From positions 1-64,000 of the forward strand of contig NZ_JACJPF010000037.1 of NCBI RefSeq assembly GCF_014695915.1: a DNA stretch of 64,000 nt, read 5' to 3'. The notes under the pieces were generated by a model. That model worked only from the letters and a program-made list of their open reading frames with translations. It was not told where the DNA came from and ran no database searches. This DNA is from Trichocoleus sp. FACHB-40 (lineage in GTDB: Bacteria; Cyanobacteriota; Cyanobacteriia; Cyanobacteriales; FACHB-T130). The position numbers and the translations under genes were made by a program. Below are positions 43,919 to 52,636 of the stretch, in pieces. How positions within the stretch are numbered: the first letter of the stretch is position 1; every line of letters begins with the position of its first letter.

Positions 43919-44262
43919 ACACAGTCACTTACTAATTAGAATTAACAGGCACCAAACCGTCAGGTAGCTACAGTACAATTACGGGAGTCTGCTACCACCG
44001 TCGAATGGCTACAGTAGAATTACGTAAGTCTGCGCTCGCAGTTTCAAAAGCAGCTTGTTGGGCTAGTCAATCAGCTATTTTTTAGGGATTGCACATTTGC
44101 GTAAGGATTTAGAGCGTGTTGAATTGAAAGTCTCGGAACTGAATACTTGCTAGTGCCACGAAGTTTTCGCCATACGAAAATCCGAATTTTAGAATGCTGA
44201 CCATCAAGGGTTTCGGAAATTGCCTCAACCAAGTGGCGAAAAACTAATGACACTAACAATAC
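43919..44262. promoter_or_regulatory. Adhesin upstream region with repeated element
   Basis: Two imperfect direct copies of GCTACAGTA(C/G)AATTACG followed by AGTCTGC lie at about 43966-43991 and 44008-44033, 42 bp apart, directly upstream of the adhesin. They are candidate regulator binding sites. A 76-aa frame on the minus strand (44071-44301) was not supported as a gene. Confidence 0.5.
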
Positions 44263-44324
44263 TTGAAATTCACGCTCGCTGAAGCAAAACAACTTTTCCA
44301 TCTCCGACTTACTCTTAGTCTGCT

Positions 44325-44775
44325 GGGGCGGTGGGGCGGTGGGGGTTTGCTTTCCGGTTCTGCCATTGCTGCCAAAACCTTGTCACCTAGCTGCCGAGTC
44401 ATTGGGGTAGAACCCGAACGAGCTGATGATGCAACTCGTTCCTTTCAAACCAAGGTGCTGCATAAAATTCACAATCTTGACACCATTGCCGACGGCGCTC
44501 GCACGCTTTGCTTGGGTCAGATTACCTTCCCACTGGTTTTGCATTATGTCGATAACATGGTGACTGTATCTGAAGAAGCAATTCTTCGCACCATGTTTTT
44601 CTTGTGGGAGCGCCTGAAGATTGTTGTCGAACCCACGGGTGCGCTGGCGGCAGCAGCAGCCCTGCTACAAGGAGTAGTCGCTGTACCAGGAGCCAGAATG
44701 GGGTGATTATCAGCGGCGGTAACGTGTCGCTCAAACAATTCAGCCAACAGTTGTTTGAGGGGAATAACAGATGTC
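44325..44775 (+). pseudogene. Frameshifted fragment of threonine/serine dehydratase
   Basis: The C-terminal half of a PLP-dependent serine/threonine dehydratase: GGGGLLSGSAIAAKTL (phosphate-binding loop), VIGVEPERADDATRSF, VDNMVTVSEEAILRTMFFLW and VEPTGALAAAAAL. At about 44695 the frame shifts and the family ending continues as GVIISGGNVSLKQFSQQLFE in another frame. The N-terminal half with the PLP lysine is missing. The fused upstream residues (MKFTLAEAKQL) do not belong to the family. It is a dead fragment, left by a rearrangement beside the plasmid-replication region. Confidence 0.8.
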
Positions 44776-44906
44776 AGCATCAGGAATTATGTTGTTGTCA
44801 ACTTTCGGCTCTTGCTCTGACAAAAACTCTGCTACGCTCGCCGACGCACTCAGATAGGCGTGCAACTGCTTCCTTATTGGAGTGGGTTACTCCGTTCCGT
44901 AGATCG

Positions 44907-47900
44907 CTATCCTGCCCCTTCTAGCGGCAAAAAGGACTCATCGAGCCAGTTATAGAAATCCGGAGACATCTGCTCTAACCGCCTAAAAGCTTCCTCTGAA
45001 AGCCTTTCCAGCAATAGCACAGCTCCCCACCGTCTCTGTGAGCGCCAGGGCTTAAGTAGGGATTTGATGGCATCAATGCCTTTCTCAACAGCATCCTGAA
45101 GCAATTGAACACAGGTTTTAATCGAGATGTAATATCCGTCTTCTGGCTCAAATTGGTCAAATTCCTCAACCGCTCTCATCGAAACAAAAACTGCATTGTC
45201 TGAGGTCTGGACTGCTTGCTCTATATAGCTTTGTGGTAGATCGCCTCGTTCCATATTATTTATATAAAGCGCCGAGCGATCGCGCTGTTTTGGCTCCTCC
45301 GCCCGAACATTAGACGCAGCAGGCACTTGAGCCGTTAAGTCTGCGTATTTCTCATCCAGCGCCCGTAACACCCCATTGCGGTCGCTGTCGTGCCAAAATT
45401 CCTCGTTAATCCCATAAAGCCATTCTTCCTGCTTGTGATCGTACCCCAATTGCTCAAGTTCCACCCCAAGCTTTTCTAGCAAGCGGCTGACGATTTGCAT
45501 AGGGGTCTGCCCTTTGCTCTTGGCGTCTCCCGGCTTTCTCAGCTTGATTGTCAGGTTGAGGGCAGTTTTGATTCGGCGTCTGTCTTTAAATGCCTTTTGT
45601 GCGATCTGTTGCACCTGGGGATGAGAATTTGACAACACCTCCCCAGTTTCGATTAAGTCTAAAAGTCCCAAATCTCGCAATACCTTCACTTGAAAGCTGT
45701 AAGTACGGATGTCTGGCAGGAAAGGCAGAATCTTCGCTAAATGATAAAACCAAGTCTTTTTGTCCAACAGAGCCACTTTATCGGGATTGAGACAACTCCA
45801 GTAGAGCTTGATTTGACGCAGCCATTGACCATGTTCGGCGATCGCTGCCTTGTAAACAAACTCCGGTGTCAGCTCAATTCCTGGTAATCTGTCTTTCAAG
45901 ACAGCTTTACGAGCCTGAAAGCGTTGCTCCTCAGTAGAGCGGTCAGTCTTAAGAATTCGCTTGGCTTCCTCTAAGGGAATCTCCTTGGCAGTGGCGAGTG
46001 CTGTCGCCTCTTCCCACTCTAATTCCTCCTTAATCCCTTTGATGGTATGAGCCGTTTCCTTTGATTGACCGATATTAACCACTTCAACATCATGCCCTTC
46101 GGCTTTTAGTCCTGCGATTAACCTCTCTTGAAGATTCGTCAAAGAGCCATTACGCCGCGCTTGCAAAGATGCCCACATATCAAAATGAGAGCAATTAAAG
46201 TTATTCCCTTTCAGGAGTGCTGCCGCTGTTTCAAACAATTCAACAGCGTCAACCTCAGCTTCAATTAGTGCAGCTGCCAAATCGACTATCCGAGAGGTGC
46301 TTTTGTGGAACTGGTGGCAGGTACGCTTAACTACATCGGGAAGTAGCGATGTACTCACGCCAGAGTCAGAGGCAAACTTCTTACACCATACCAGCCGCTG
46401 GACTGGCGCTCGCACTCGTCCCAGCATCTGCCGTGCTTCAGTGTCGGTAATGCGTCCGAAGAACATTCCCACCACTACATCAAAATAGGGAATGTCGATG
46501 CTGACACCAGTTCCCATTGTGGGAGTGTAGATTAAGACCTGTGGTTCAAGCGCCTGCAAGCCCTCGTTAGGACGCTTGACAAAATCCTTGATTAATTCCT
46601 GTTCTGATGTCTTGCGGTCAATCCGCAGCACTTTCACGTTCGGGTAAGAATTGAGAATGTCGCGCTCTAATGCTTCCGCTTCTTTTTGGGAATCTACCGC
46701 TATAGCGATTTTCTTACCTGCGGATACAGAGTGAATGATTGTGGCTTCGATGCCTGATTTCATGGCATTGGTGGAAAATTGTACCTTCCAAGATGGAGCG
46801 AGTACAGTATTCAAAACTAAATGCACTGGTGTAGTATCCGGAGCAAAGGCTTTGATGTAGTTGAGGGACAAATCGGTTAAATCGGCATCTAAGGCGATGA
46901 TTTGTCCTCCGGTGGAAAGTACGGTTTCGATGATTTTGGCAAACTTTAGTTGAAGTAGTCCCCGCTTCTCTTCACAGGTAGTAGACATCATCAGGTGATT
47001 TAAGGATTGCTCGACTTCATCGAGAATTAGAGTTGCTCCTTCCCAGTCAGAGGGATCTAATTTCCACAGGGAGTCAAAGCAAAGCCCCAAGGTGGGATTA
47101 TGTCCCAAGAGTTCAATAGACAGCGCATAATTGCCAGTTACACCGATGTCGTCAATGTAGTCCGCACCGACTTTCAGGCAGCCCTCGCGCCCTAAAATCC
47201 GCCGATGGTAAATCAACAAGACTTTCTGTTCTCTTCTCTTGGCGGCTTCTACAAGGGCAATTAATGCCCAAGTTTTCCCAGTGTTTTTGGGACTCTTAAT
47301 GCCACAGATAGAACCTTTGAGGTTGGGTAACTTGTTCCAAATGTCTTTCCCTAAGTAACGCTGGTTGAGGGAAAGCGTCGGTGGATAAGATAGAGCGCTC
47401 AGTTGGGCTTGTACGGCTGCTAGGCGCTGCTCGTACTGCTCCTTCTGAAGCTTTTCCCGTTGGGCTGCTTGTGCGGCTTCTAGGGCTTCCTCTGCCGCTT
47501 CCCGCTGCACATAGGCGGCGTATTCTTCAGAGTCGGGTTCGCTCTCTGGAGCGTTTTCCAATGGAAGATTGATGCTGAATTGTCTCTGGTATTGGCTTTT
47601 AGCTAAAAATTCCTCTGGGGTAATGATAGCGATCGCTTCCAGGCCTTCTAGCTCGTCAATGTCAGGGGATTCTTTGGTCAGCTGACCCCACCAAGCTACT
47701 TGGACTTCGTACCCCCACCCCTGCACTAACTCAATCGTCAGCTGATATTGCCGCATCACAGAGGGGTTGGCAACGGCTCCCGCATCTGGGTACAAGTTAA
47801 CTGTGTGAGTGCTGAGTTCAGCCGATAGCGCCTCCAGATATGTCTTGAGTTGTTGACGGCTAGCGGTAAAGTTCCCCCCAGCAGCACCGATGACTACAGA

Positions 47901-48695
47901 ATTGAGCTTTTGGGCGGCAATATAGGATTTGAGGAAGCCTTCTGCTAACCCGATGCTTTTAGTTGAGCTGGGGGATGGGGTGGTGAGGTAACTTCTGCCC
48001 ATCTCGCCCGTCGTGGCGGGACGGCAACAGCTGATGGGTAACTCTCCGTTTGGCAGGTGAGAAGTGGCACCGTTTGGACGCTTGGCTGTGCGGCTGGTGG
48101 GCCACTTGTACTTGCTATCAGTGGCATCATCAAAGCGGGTCTGGAAGCCGATTAAACGCCCTAATTCATCCCTTACGGGGCATCCAATGCCAGAAGCAGG
48201 AATTAACAGCTTTTTACCCCACAAATCTACCCCGGCGAGTCTCGCATTGATGCCGCTGATTTCTTGCCAAGGTGCAATGCTGAAGAAAAACCCCGCGTCA
48301 ATTTGGGCATCTGTTAGCCCTCGTTGGCTTAATTTCTGCCGATGTTTTGTAGAAAGCCCCATCTGTTGGTGAAGCTTGCGGATTTGGCGATCTCGCTCTT
48401 CAACATTAAGCAGAGAAGCAAAGTGTTTGGCTTCTTCTTGCAGTCGTTGCTCTCGTTCGGCTGCTATCTGACGACGGTGGGTTTCCCACTCTTGCTCGTT
48501 CCAAGAATCTTGTCCCCGGTCAACAGCCCACATATTGAAGCCCCAGGTGTCTTGCTTGATGAAGCGGTAAAGGGGCGCTGAAACAACATCAGCTCGACAG
48601 TGGACGATCTGGGTGTGGGCGTTCTCACGGCAGTCTTTCCGAAGACCGTTACAGATGGGGCAGCTACCGCGCTTAAAGAGTTTGAATTGACTCAT
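44907..48695 (-). CDS. CyRepA1-type plasmid replication protein (primase-helicase)
   Basis: 1262 aa from ATG 48695, preceded by GAGGTGG; ATG 48728 lacks a site. A zinc-binding start (RGSCPICNGLRKDCRE), a DUF3854/TOPRIM-like primase region (LIPASGIGCPVRDELGRLIGFQ; SIGLAEGFLKSYIAAQKLNS) and a helicase half with Walker A KSPKNTGKTWALI (~467), Walker B LILDEVEQSLNHL and the later motif IYTPTMGTGVSID make up the protein. The C-terminal ~350 residues are helical and charged. This architecture is the replication protein of many cyanobacterial plasmids. Downstream on the plus side is the dehydratase relic; upstream is the probable origin. Confidence 0.88.
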   Translation of the reverse strand: MSQFKLFKRGSCPICNGLRKDCRENAHTQIVHCRADVVSAPLYRFIKQDTWGFNMWAVDRGQDSWNEQEWETHRRQIAAEREQRLQEEAKHFASLLNVEERDRQIRKLHQQMGLSTKHRQKLSQRGLTDAQIDAGFFFSIAPWQEISGINARLAGVDLWGKKLLIPASGIGCPVRDELGRLIGFQTRFDDATDSKYKWPTSRTAKRPNGATSHLPNGELPISCCRPATTGEMGRSYLTTPSPSSTKSIGLAEGFLKSYIAAQKLNSVVIGAAGGNFTASRQQLKTYLEALSAELSTHTVNLYPDAGAVANPSVMRQYQLTIELVQGWGYEVQVAWWGQLTKESPDIDELEGLEAIAIITPEEFLAKSQYQRQFSINLPLENAPESEPDSEEYAAYVQREAAEEALEAAQAAQREKLQKEQYEQRLAAVQAQLSALSYPPTLSLNQRYLGKDIWNKLPNLKGSICGIKSPKNTGKTWALIALVEAAKRREQKVLLIYHRRILGREGCLKVGADYIDDIGVTGNYALSIELLGHNPTLGLCFDSLWKLDPSDWEGATLILDEVEQSLNHLMMSTTCEEKRGLLQLKFAKIIETVLSTGGQIIALDADLTDLSLNYIKAFAPDTTPVHLVLNTVLAPSWKVQFSTNAMKSGIEATIIHSVSAGKKIAIAVDSQKEAEALERDILNSYPNVKVLRIDRKTSEQELIKDFVKRPNEGLQALEPQVLIYTPTMGTGVSIDIPYFDVVVGMFFGRITDTEARQMLGRVRAPVQRLVWCKKFASDSGVSTSLLPDVVKRTCHQFHKSTSRIVDLAAALIEAEVDAVELFETAAALLKGNNFNCSHFDMWASLQARRNGSLTNLQERLIAGLKAEGHDVEVVNIGQSKETAHTIKGIKEELEWEEATALATAKEIPLEEAKRILKTDRSTEEQRFQARKAVLKDRLPGIELTPEFVYKAAIAEHGQWLRQIKLYWSCLNPDKVALLDKKTWFYHLAKILPFLPDIRTYSFQVKVLRDLGLLDLIETGEVLSNSHPQVQQIAQKAFKDRRRIKTALNLTIKLRKPGDAKSKGQTPMQIVSRLLEKLGVELEQLGYDHKQEEWLYGINEEFWHDSDRNGVLRALDEKYADLTAQVPAASNVRAEEPKQRDRSALYINNMERGDLPQSYIEQAVQTSDNAVFVSMRAVEEFDQFEPEDGYYISIKTCVQLLQDAVEKGIDAIKSLLKPWRSQRRWGAVLLLERLSEEAFRRLEQMSPDFYNWLDESFLPLEGAG

Positions 48696-48880
48696 GCTGC
48701 CACCTCTAAGTGAGGTTGACAGCGGCACACGCGCTTTAATAACTCCAATATTTGTAGTGGCACAAGCTAAACTCCTTACAGGGTATGGTTTGTAGGAGTC
48801 AAAGTCGTGCGGTTTGTGGTGGCGCGTGCGTGTTGCGCTGGCTTTGGATTTCGAGATAAGCTAGATAGTAATTAGCCAAA

Positions 48881-48920
48881 GCCAATCTGTAGCTACGAAT
48901 GCCAATTTATAGCTACAAGG
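48881..48920. repeat. Adjacent pair of 20-bp imperfect repeats
   Basis: GCCAATCTGTAGCTACGAAT (48881-48900) and GCCAATTTATAGCTACAAGG (48901-48920) lie head to tail, about 190 bp upstream of the Rep start codon. They could be Rep autoregulatory or origin sites. Confidence 0.65.
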
Positions 48921-49041
48921 CATCGAAGACCACTAAAACCGCGTTCCAGCCAGTGCGATAGAGAACGAGTATCCGCCAAGATAAAGAGCGTTCCCTAATT
49001 GGACTGTCTGAGCGACTTTGCTCCGTTTATTAAGATGACCA

Positions 49042-49131
49042 CAGACCAACAGGTCTGCACGATACCCCTACTCGTTTGAGTGGGGGTGTTGTTGTTTTAG
49101 GGTTTTGACTATGGCTGCTTTTTTCGCAGCC
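49042..49131. ncRNA. Cluster of three hairpins, candidate structured or antisense RNA
   Basis: Three consecutive stem-loops lie within 90 bp: CAGACC-AACA-GGTCTG (49042-49057); ACCCCTACTC with GAGTGGGGGT (49064-49087), followed by GTTGTTGTTTT like a terminator on the plus strand; and GGCTGC-TTTTTTC-GCAGCC (49113-49131). The location upstream of Rep, on the strand opposite to it, suits a counter-transcribed copy-control RNA, but no promoter was identified. Confidence 0.45.
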
Positions 49132-49504
49132 TCATAAGCAATCCTCTAAATAGGTGTGTTTTTACTTTAGGGCAACTAGGCGATCGCCTAATGCGTTTGG
49201 GTTAGGGCGTCTTCCAGCACATTGCTAGTCAATGTGCTAAGTGCCGCGTCAAGGGTTAGCTGGCTTCTTGGGTTTCCCCAAGTCGTCATCTGCTGCTGTT
49301 TAGCCTTGCCATCGGCTGATTTTTGGTGGTTTTTGTGCCTTGCCATCAGCGGTGGTTTTTTTCGCGACGCGGCGCTGTTTTTTCTTTTCCTAATTATGCC
49401 AGCCCGGATTCAAGGAGGGCTGTACGCCCATCAAACTTCTCAAACTGATCGGGATGTACTAAAACGCTGAAAGCTTTACAGGGCAATGGTTCCAAAAAAG
49501 CCTT

Positions 49505-49567
49505 GTGGGACGATGGGGCGTTTTGGTGGGACGATGGGGCGTTTTGGTGGGACGATGGGGCATTTTT
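49505..49567. repeat. Three tandem 21-bp iterons
   Basis: The unit GTGGGACGATGGGGCGTTTT+G starts at 49505, 49526 and 49547; the third differs at one or two bases (GGGGCATTTTTG). On both sides lie partial copies of TGTACTAAA-GCTGAAA (49454 and 49567). Tandem short repeats next to plasmid Rep genes are typical initiator-binding sites. Confidence 0.8.
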
Positions 49568-49655
49568 GTACTAAAGCTGAAACCTTTGTACTGTAAAGGT
49601 TTGAAGCCAATTTTCCTGGGTAATTTTTTCTAATACAAGTTTGTATTAATCTCTA

Positions 49656-49683
49656 GAAAAAAAAACAGCCCACGAAAGGGCTG
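49656..49683 (-). terminator. Rho-independent terminator after the XRE gene
   Basis: On the minus strand, CAGCCC-TTTCGT-GGGCTG is followed by nine T residues (plus-strand A run 49657-49665). It lies 22 bp beyond the stop of the 49706 gene, isolating it from the iteron region and the Rep gene. Confidence 0.85.
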
Positions 49684-49705
49684 GTTTTAGGTTCTGAAAC
49701 GCTTC

Positions 49706-51301
49706 CTAGTCTTGCAGAATGTCCAATAGTTTTCGCAGTTTAGTCTCTAGTTCTGGATTTATTGGACGCTCGCCGCGTTCAATCTTAGTTACTAGCGATT
49801 GCGACATTCCCAGAAATCCCGCTAGTTTAGCTTGGCTCCATCCTTTGGCCTGCCGCGCTTGTCGCACTTGAGATGGTGTGAGAGGTGATACCTTTTCGAG
49901 CTTGAGGGCTGGCTTTAGTTGCTTAGGCTCCGTTTTAGTGGCTAGCAGGGCTGGAATTGGTTCTGGTGGAATAATCGTCAGTTTGGCTTCCCAGAGCCAA
50001 TCAATGATTTTCTTGTCTTTCCAGCCAGAGGGTTTTTCACATTTGCTATTGGGCCTTAACCATTCTGGGTAGGTGGCATCGTCAAAGATGACTCGCCAAC
50101 CCAAACTCGTCAACAGGCTCACGGCCTTATTCCAGTCATTCTTTAGGTCGCGAGCTTTATCCCTATTAGAACGAGCTGCATTAATTCGGGATTCCAGTTC
50201 TACCGCCTCTAAAAGCTCCCCCACTTTGTGTTCGTAGGGTTTTTGATCCCTAGCCTTAATCCGGCTTAACATGGTCAGGTGAATTGCCAGCTTGAGAGCA
50301 AGTTCATCGTGGTAGGGGTCAATTTTCAAGATGTTTGTAGCTAGCCAGCCAAACTGACATAACGCCGTACCAGCTCTTGCTCCAACACGGTTTAACCAGC
50401 TATCAACCCAAGGGCCAGGGCTGACAGTGATATAAACCTCATCAGGCTGCTCTACTTTCCCTGTAAGTAAGTTCTTTTGCCCTATCACATCTGTTTTAAC
50501 AACCCACAGAGGAGAGACGCTAACACTGGCATTAACTTTATTGCCTTTGGGCTTTCCTTCAACCCACGTACAGCTCATCAGCATTCTTCCTAAATGGAAG
50601 GAAATGCTGGCAAGTTGAGCTAGCTTTTCAGAAATGGTTAACCGATGTTTTTTATCCCAGCCTATTTGTTTGATGACTTCGGTTCCTTTCAAAGAAAACT
50701 TAGCAAGACAAGGGTTAGGCTGATTAAGTAGATGCGAAGCAAAAACTAACTGAAGTTTTGCTGCATCTATGCCAATTAGATCGATGATTTGCAAGGCGGC
50801 TTCAAGCGCTAATATTTCGCCATCATTCCCCCCTGATATATAAACTTCTACACTATTGCTAGGTTTATTTTTGCAAGGAGATTCAAAAACTCCCCAGTTG
50901 TCAGGGCTATTTTTCCATTTATCAATTCGGTAGCAAGATTCTACTCCTACTCTAAAGGGAGATGAGGAAGGAATCTCTTCTAAGGTTGAAAGCTTGGGTT
51001 CTGTGACGGGTGTCGGGTTTTTTTCAAGTCCTAGTAGAGCAGTTATATCCTCTACAGGTAGGTCTTTAAAATTAATCTGCTCCAGCAAGGCTTCGGCGGC
51101 GAATGTTGCTAGCTTAGTGGTTAAAAACTTTTCTAATTCTGGATAGCTCTTTTTGATTTCATTGGGAAATTCAAATCCTTGCTCGTTTAAACGAGCATAA
51201 AGAATTCTAGCTAGTTCTAATAAAGCCGGGGATTGCAACTCGCTTTCTTGTTGGAGTTGTTTAGCAGAATTTTTAATCTGAGTGCGTCTGCTTCTTAACA
51301 T
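49706..51301 (-). CDS. Plasmid-associated protein with C-terminal XRE HTH
   Basis: 531 aa. The C-terminal XRE-type HTH is clear: LTPSQVRQARQAKGWSQAKL, AGFLGMSQSLVTKIERG. The large N-terminal part is not recognised; it includes VEVYISGGNDGEILALEAAL, WLNRVGARAGTALCQFGWLA and a Trp/Pro-rich segment (GWRVIFDDATYPEWLRPNSK) before the linker. The iterons, terminator and second Rep gene nearby suggest a replication accessory or copy-control protein that binds the origin. I recall long XRE-tailed proteins near cyanobacterial plasmid origins, but cannot name this family. Confidence 0.75.
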   Translation of the reverse strand: MLRSRRTQIKNSAKQLQQESELQSPALLELARILYARLNEQGFEFPNEIKKSYPELEKFLTTKLATFAAEALLEQINFKDLPVEDITALLGLEKNPTPVTEPKLSTLEEIPSSSPFRVGVESCYRIDKWKNSPDNWGVFESPCKNKPSNSVEVYISGGNDGEILALEAALQIIDLIGIDAAKLQLVFASHLLNQPNPCLAKFSLKGTEVIKQIGWDKKHRLTISEKLAQLASISFHLGRMLMSCTWVEGKPKGNKVNASVSVSPLWVVKTDVIGQKNLLTGKVEQPDEVYITVSPGPWVDSWLNRVGARAGTALCQFGWLATNILKIDPYHDELALKLAIHLTMLSRIKARDQKPYEHKVGELLEAVELESRINAARSNRDKARDLKNDWNKAVSLLTSLGWRVIFDDATYPEWLRPNSKCEKPSGWKDKKIIDWLWEAKLTIIPPEPIPALLATKTEPKQLKPALKLEKVSPLTPSQVRQARQAKGWSQAKLAGFLGMSQSLVTKIERGERPINPELETKLRKLLDILQD

Positions 51302-51457
51302 TTATATCCAGTTTTTTACTAAACTACATCTAATTTGTGCTGGACAGTTCTTTTGAAAACCTGCTTACGTTCTGCCTAGGTTGGGGTCAGGAGTGCGTAG
51401 TTCGGGTCACAGGCATCGCTACTTCTCACTTTGTCTCGACGATTGTTGGCGCTTCTG

Positions 51458-51607
51458 TTACCGACGCCTAAGAAGCGCTTCCTCAATCAATTTGGCAACA
51501 AGCCAAGACATAGAGCGTTCTTCCTCATTTGCCCATTCTTCCAACTCTTTTTTCATTTCATGGGTTATGTATGTACAAACATATGAGGCATTGGGATTTC
51601 GACGCAT
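51458..51607 (-). CDS. Small ribbon-helix-helix protein
   Basis: 49 aa, read from the sequence. A beta-strand-like start with NASYVCTYITHEMKKELEEW, then ANEEERSMSWLVAKLIEEAL, LRRR, matches a CopG/Arc ribbon-helix-helix fold. It would dimerise and bind DNA. The gene begins 30 bp after the GIY-YIG gene, so the two are probably one operon. It may regulate plasmid genes or be the antitoxin-like member of a pair; the partner evidence is weak. No clear Shine-Dalgarno is seen. The plus-strand frame at 51381-51641 is its antisense shadow. Confidence 0.7.
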   Translation of the reverse strand: MRRNPNASYVCTYITHEMKKELEEWANEEERSMSWLVAKLIEEALLRRR

Positions 51608-51637
51608 GAGGCGATTTTTAGCGCCGTTAATGCGTGG

Positions 51638-52036
51638 CTAAAAATACTTAATCAACGCCTTCTCAATCTCCGGTAGTAAGTTGGTGTCATCGCACTCCAG
51701 CCATGCTATCTGAATGTTTTCAGTAATTATTAGACTCTGAAATTGATTCCAACGATGATGAGCTAGCCAGCGGCGATAGAGATTGTTAGCTCTGCCAATG
51801 TAGCGCTTTTCTGTCAAACTGGGATGAAACCTTGATTTTTCGTGGGCTGATACAACGTAAACTCGTCGAATTTCCCGAAAGTGACACAAGAGCGATAGAA
51901 CTTTATTGCCTTTCAGAGCAAAGTAAATAGCTGGACACTTGGGTAGATGACGATGTTCAAGCAGTGGTAGTGAGGGGAGAGCTAGTGGGTCAATCATTGC
52001 TGGATTCATTAATGCCACTTCGTCGCTTGAAGGCAC
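51638..52036 (-). CDS. GIY-YIG nuclease-domain protein
   Basis: 132 aa from GTG 52036; ATG 52009 (MNPAMIDPLALPS) is the more probable start and gives 123 aa. The GIY-YIG core appears as KCPAIYFALKGN (the first motif, GIY replaced by AIY) and EKRYIGRANNLYRRWLAHHR (the YIG motif with the catalytic Arg region). A Glu near the end (NLLPEIEKALIKYF) could be the metal-binding residue. Stand-alone GIY-YIG proteins act in homing, repair or plasmid biology; the role here is undetermined. It shares an operon with the RHH gene. Confidence 0.72.
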   Translation of the reverse strand: MPSSDEVALMNPAMIDPLALPSLPLLEHRHLPKCPAIYFALKGNKVLSLLCHFREIRRVYVVSAHEKSRFHPSLTEKRYIGRANNLYRRWLAHHRWNQFQSLIITENIQIAWLECDDTNLLPEIEKALIKYF

Positions 52037-52387
52037 TATGCTTTAGGTCTTTGAGGTGTTCGTAGGTCATGGGTGATTCCTCACTCTGATCTAATGAAAG
52101 CCATTTTCTACCTGATTCGTGCAAGAAGTCTAATGACCGCTCAGAACTGAGCTATCTGCCTTCAAAGGAGATATATTTGTTCCGTGCTTGCTTCCCCAAA
52201 TTTGCCTATAGCCTATCTGTAGCGCTCTCACTACTACTGACTCACCAGGAAAAGTCCGAAATCCAGCTAGTAGAACATTAATATACCAATTGGCTCAATA
52301 GCTGTTTCGGGGAGATGAGGCAGAAAAATAGGCGCTGGTAGCTACCATCGCCGCTATCAGGACGTAGTGGCGAGATCGCACAAGAAT
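52037..52387. other. Intergenic region between GIY-YIG and partition genes
   Basis: About 350 bp; nothing could be supported as a gene. It contains the promoter of the minus-strand GIY-YIG/RHH genes and the downstream end of the partition operon. No clear terminator hairpin was found. Confidence 0.4.
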
Positions 52388-52636
52388 TTAAACATCTAGA
52401 TGAGTCGATCGAGCTTTCAGATACTGGGCAAGGGATTCTTCAACAATCTGGCTCATCTCCTGCTCATCCGACACCGCTACAGACTTCAGTTGTCGATGTA
52501 ATTCCTTGGGAAGGTAAACAGTTGTACGGATATAGTTGGGGTCTTTGCTTTTAGATAGTTTGGTACTTTTGGTCTGCTCGGCCTCAGGCGCAGGTACTTT
52601 TTTAGCGGCATTGAATAGCTCGTCAAAACGGCTCAT
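52388..52636 (-). CDS. Ribbon-helix-helix partition protein (ParG/ParB-like)
   Basis: 82 aa from ATG 52636 (the frame extends 13 residues further but overlaps ParA). A flexible N-terminus (MSRFDELFNAAKKVPAPEAE) is followed by an RHH domain: YIRTTVYLPKELHRQLKSVA, VSDEQEMSQIVEESLAQYLK. This arrangement, a mobile basic tail plus RHH dimer, is that of ParG, the centromere-binding partner of ParA-type ATPases. The start overlaps the ParA stop by 4 bp (ATGA), so the pair is translationally coupled. Its probable binding sites are the A/T-rich repeats upstream of ParA. Confidence 0.8.
   Translation of the reverse strand: MSRFDELFNAAKKVPAPEAEQTKSTKLSKSKDPNYIRTTVYLPKELHRQLKSVAVSDEQEMSQIVEESLAQYLKARSTHLDV

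Larger units (their letters stand above)
48696..49655. other. Probable origin region between the two replication-type genes
   Basis: About 950 bp without a supported gene, with hairpins, two repeat families and A/T-rich tracts, described in separate entries. The ORF-like frame at 49222-49470 has Phe/Cys-rich, low-complexity translation and no ribosome site, so I treat it as non-coding. Near 49304 and 49338 a CCTTGCCATC(G/A)GC block followed by GGTGGTTTTT is also repeated. Confidence 0.6.

Noticed and set aside
44071-44301. 76-aa minus-strand frame upstream of the adhesin
   Set aside because: No ribosome site, no family resemblance, and it overlaps the probable regulatory region and the dehydratase relic.
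44263-44706. Intact dehydratase gene starting at 44263
   Set aside because: The first ~20 residues do not belong to the family, the N-terminal half with the PLP lysine is missing and the end is frameshifted.
49222-49470. 82-aa plus-strand frame in the origin region
   Set aside because: Phe/Leu/Cys-rich, no ribosome site; best explained by T-rich repeat DNA.
49505-49567. Possible CRISPR array
   Set aside because: The 21-bp units are directly adjacent without variable spacers, and no cas genes are present. They fit iterons.
51381-51641. 86-aa plus-strand frame
   Set aside because: Antisense to the better-supported ribbon-helix-helix gene.
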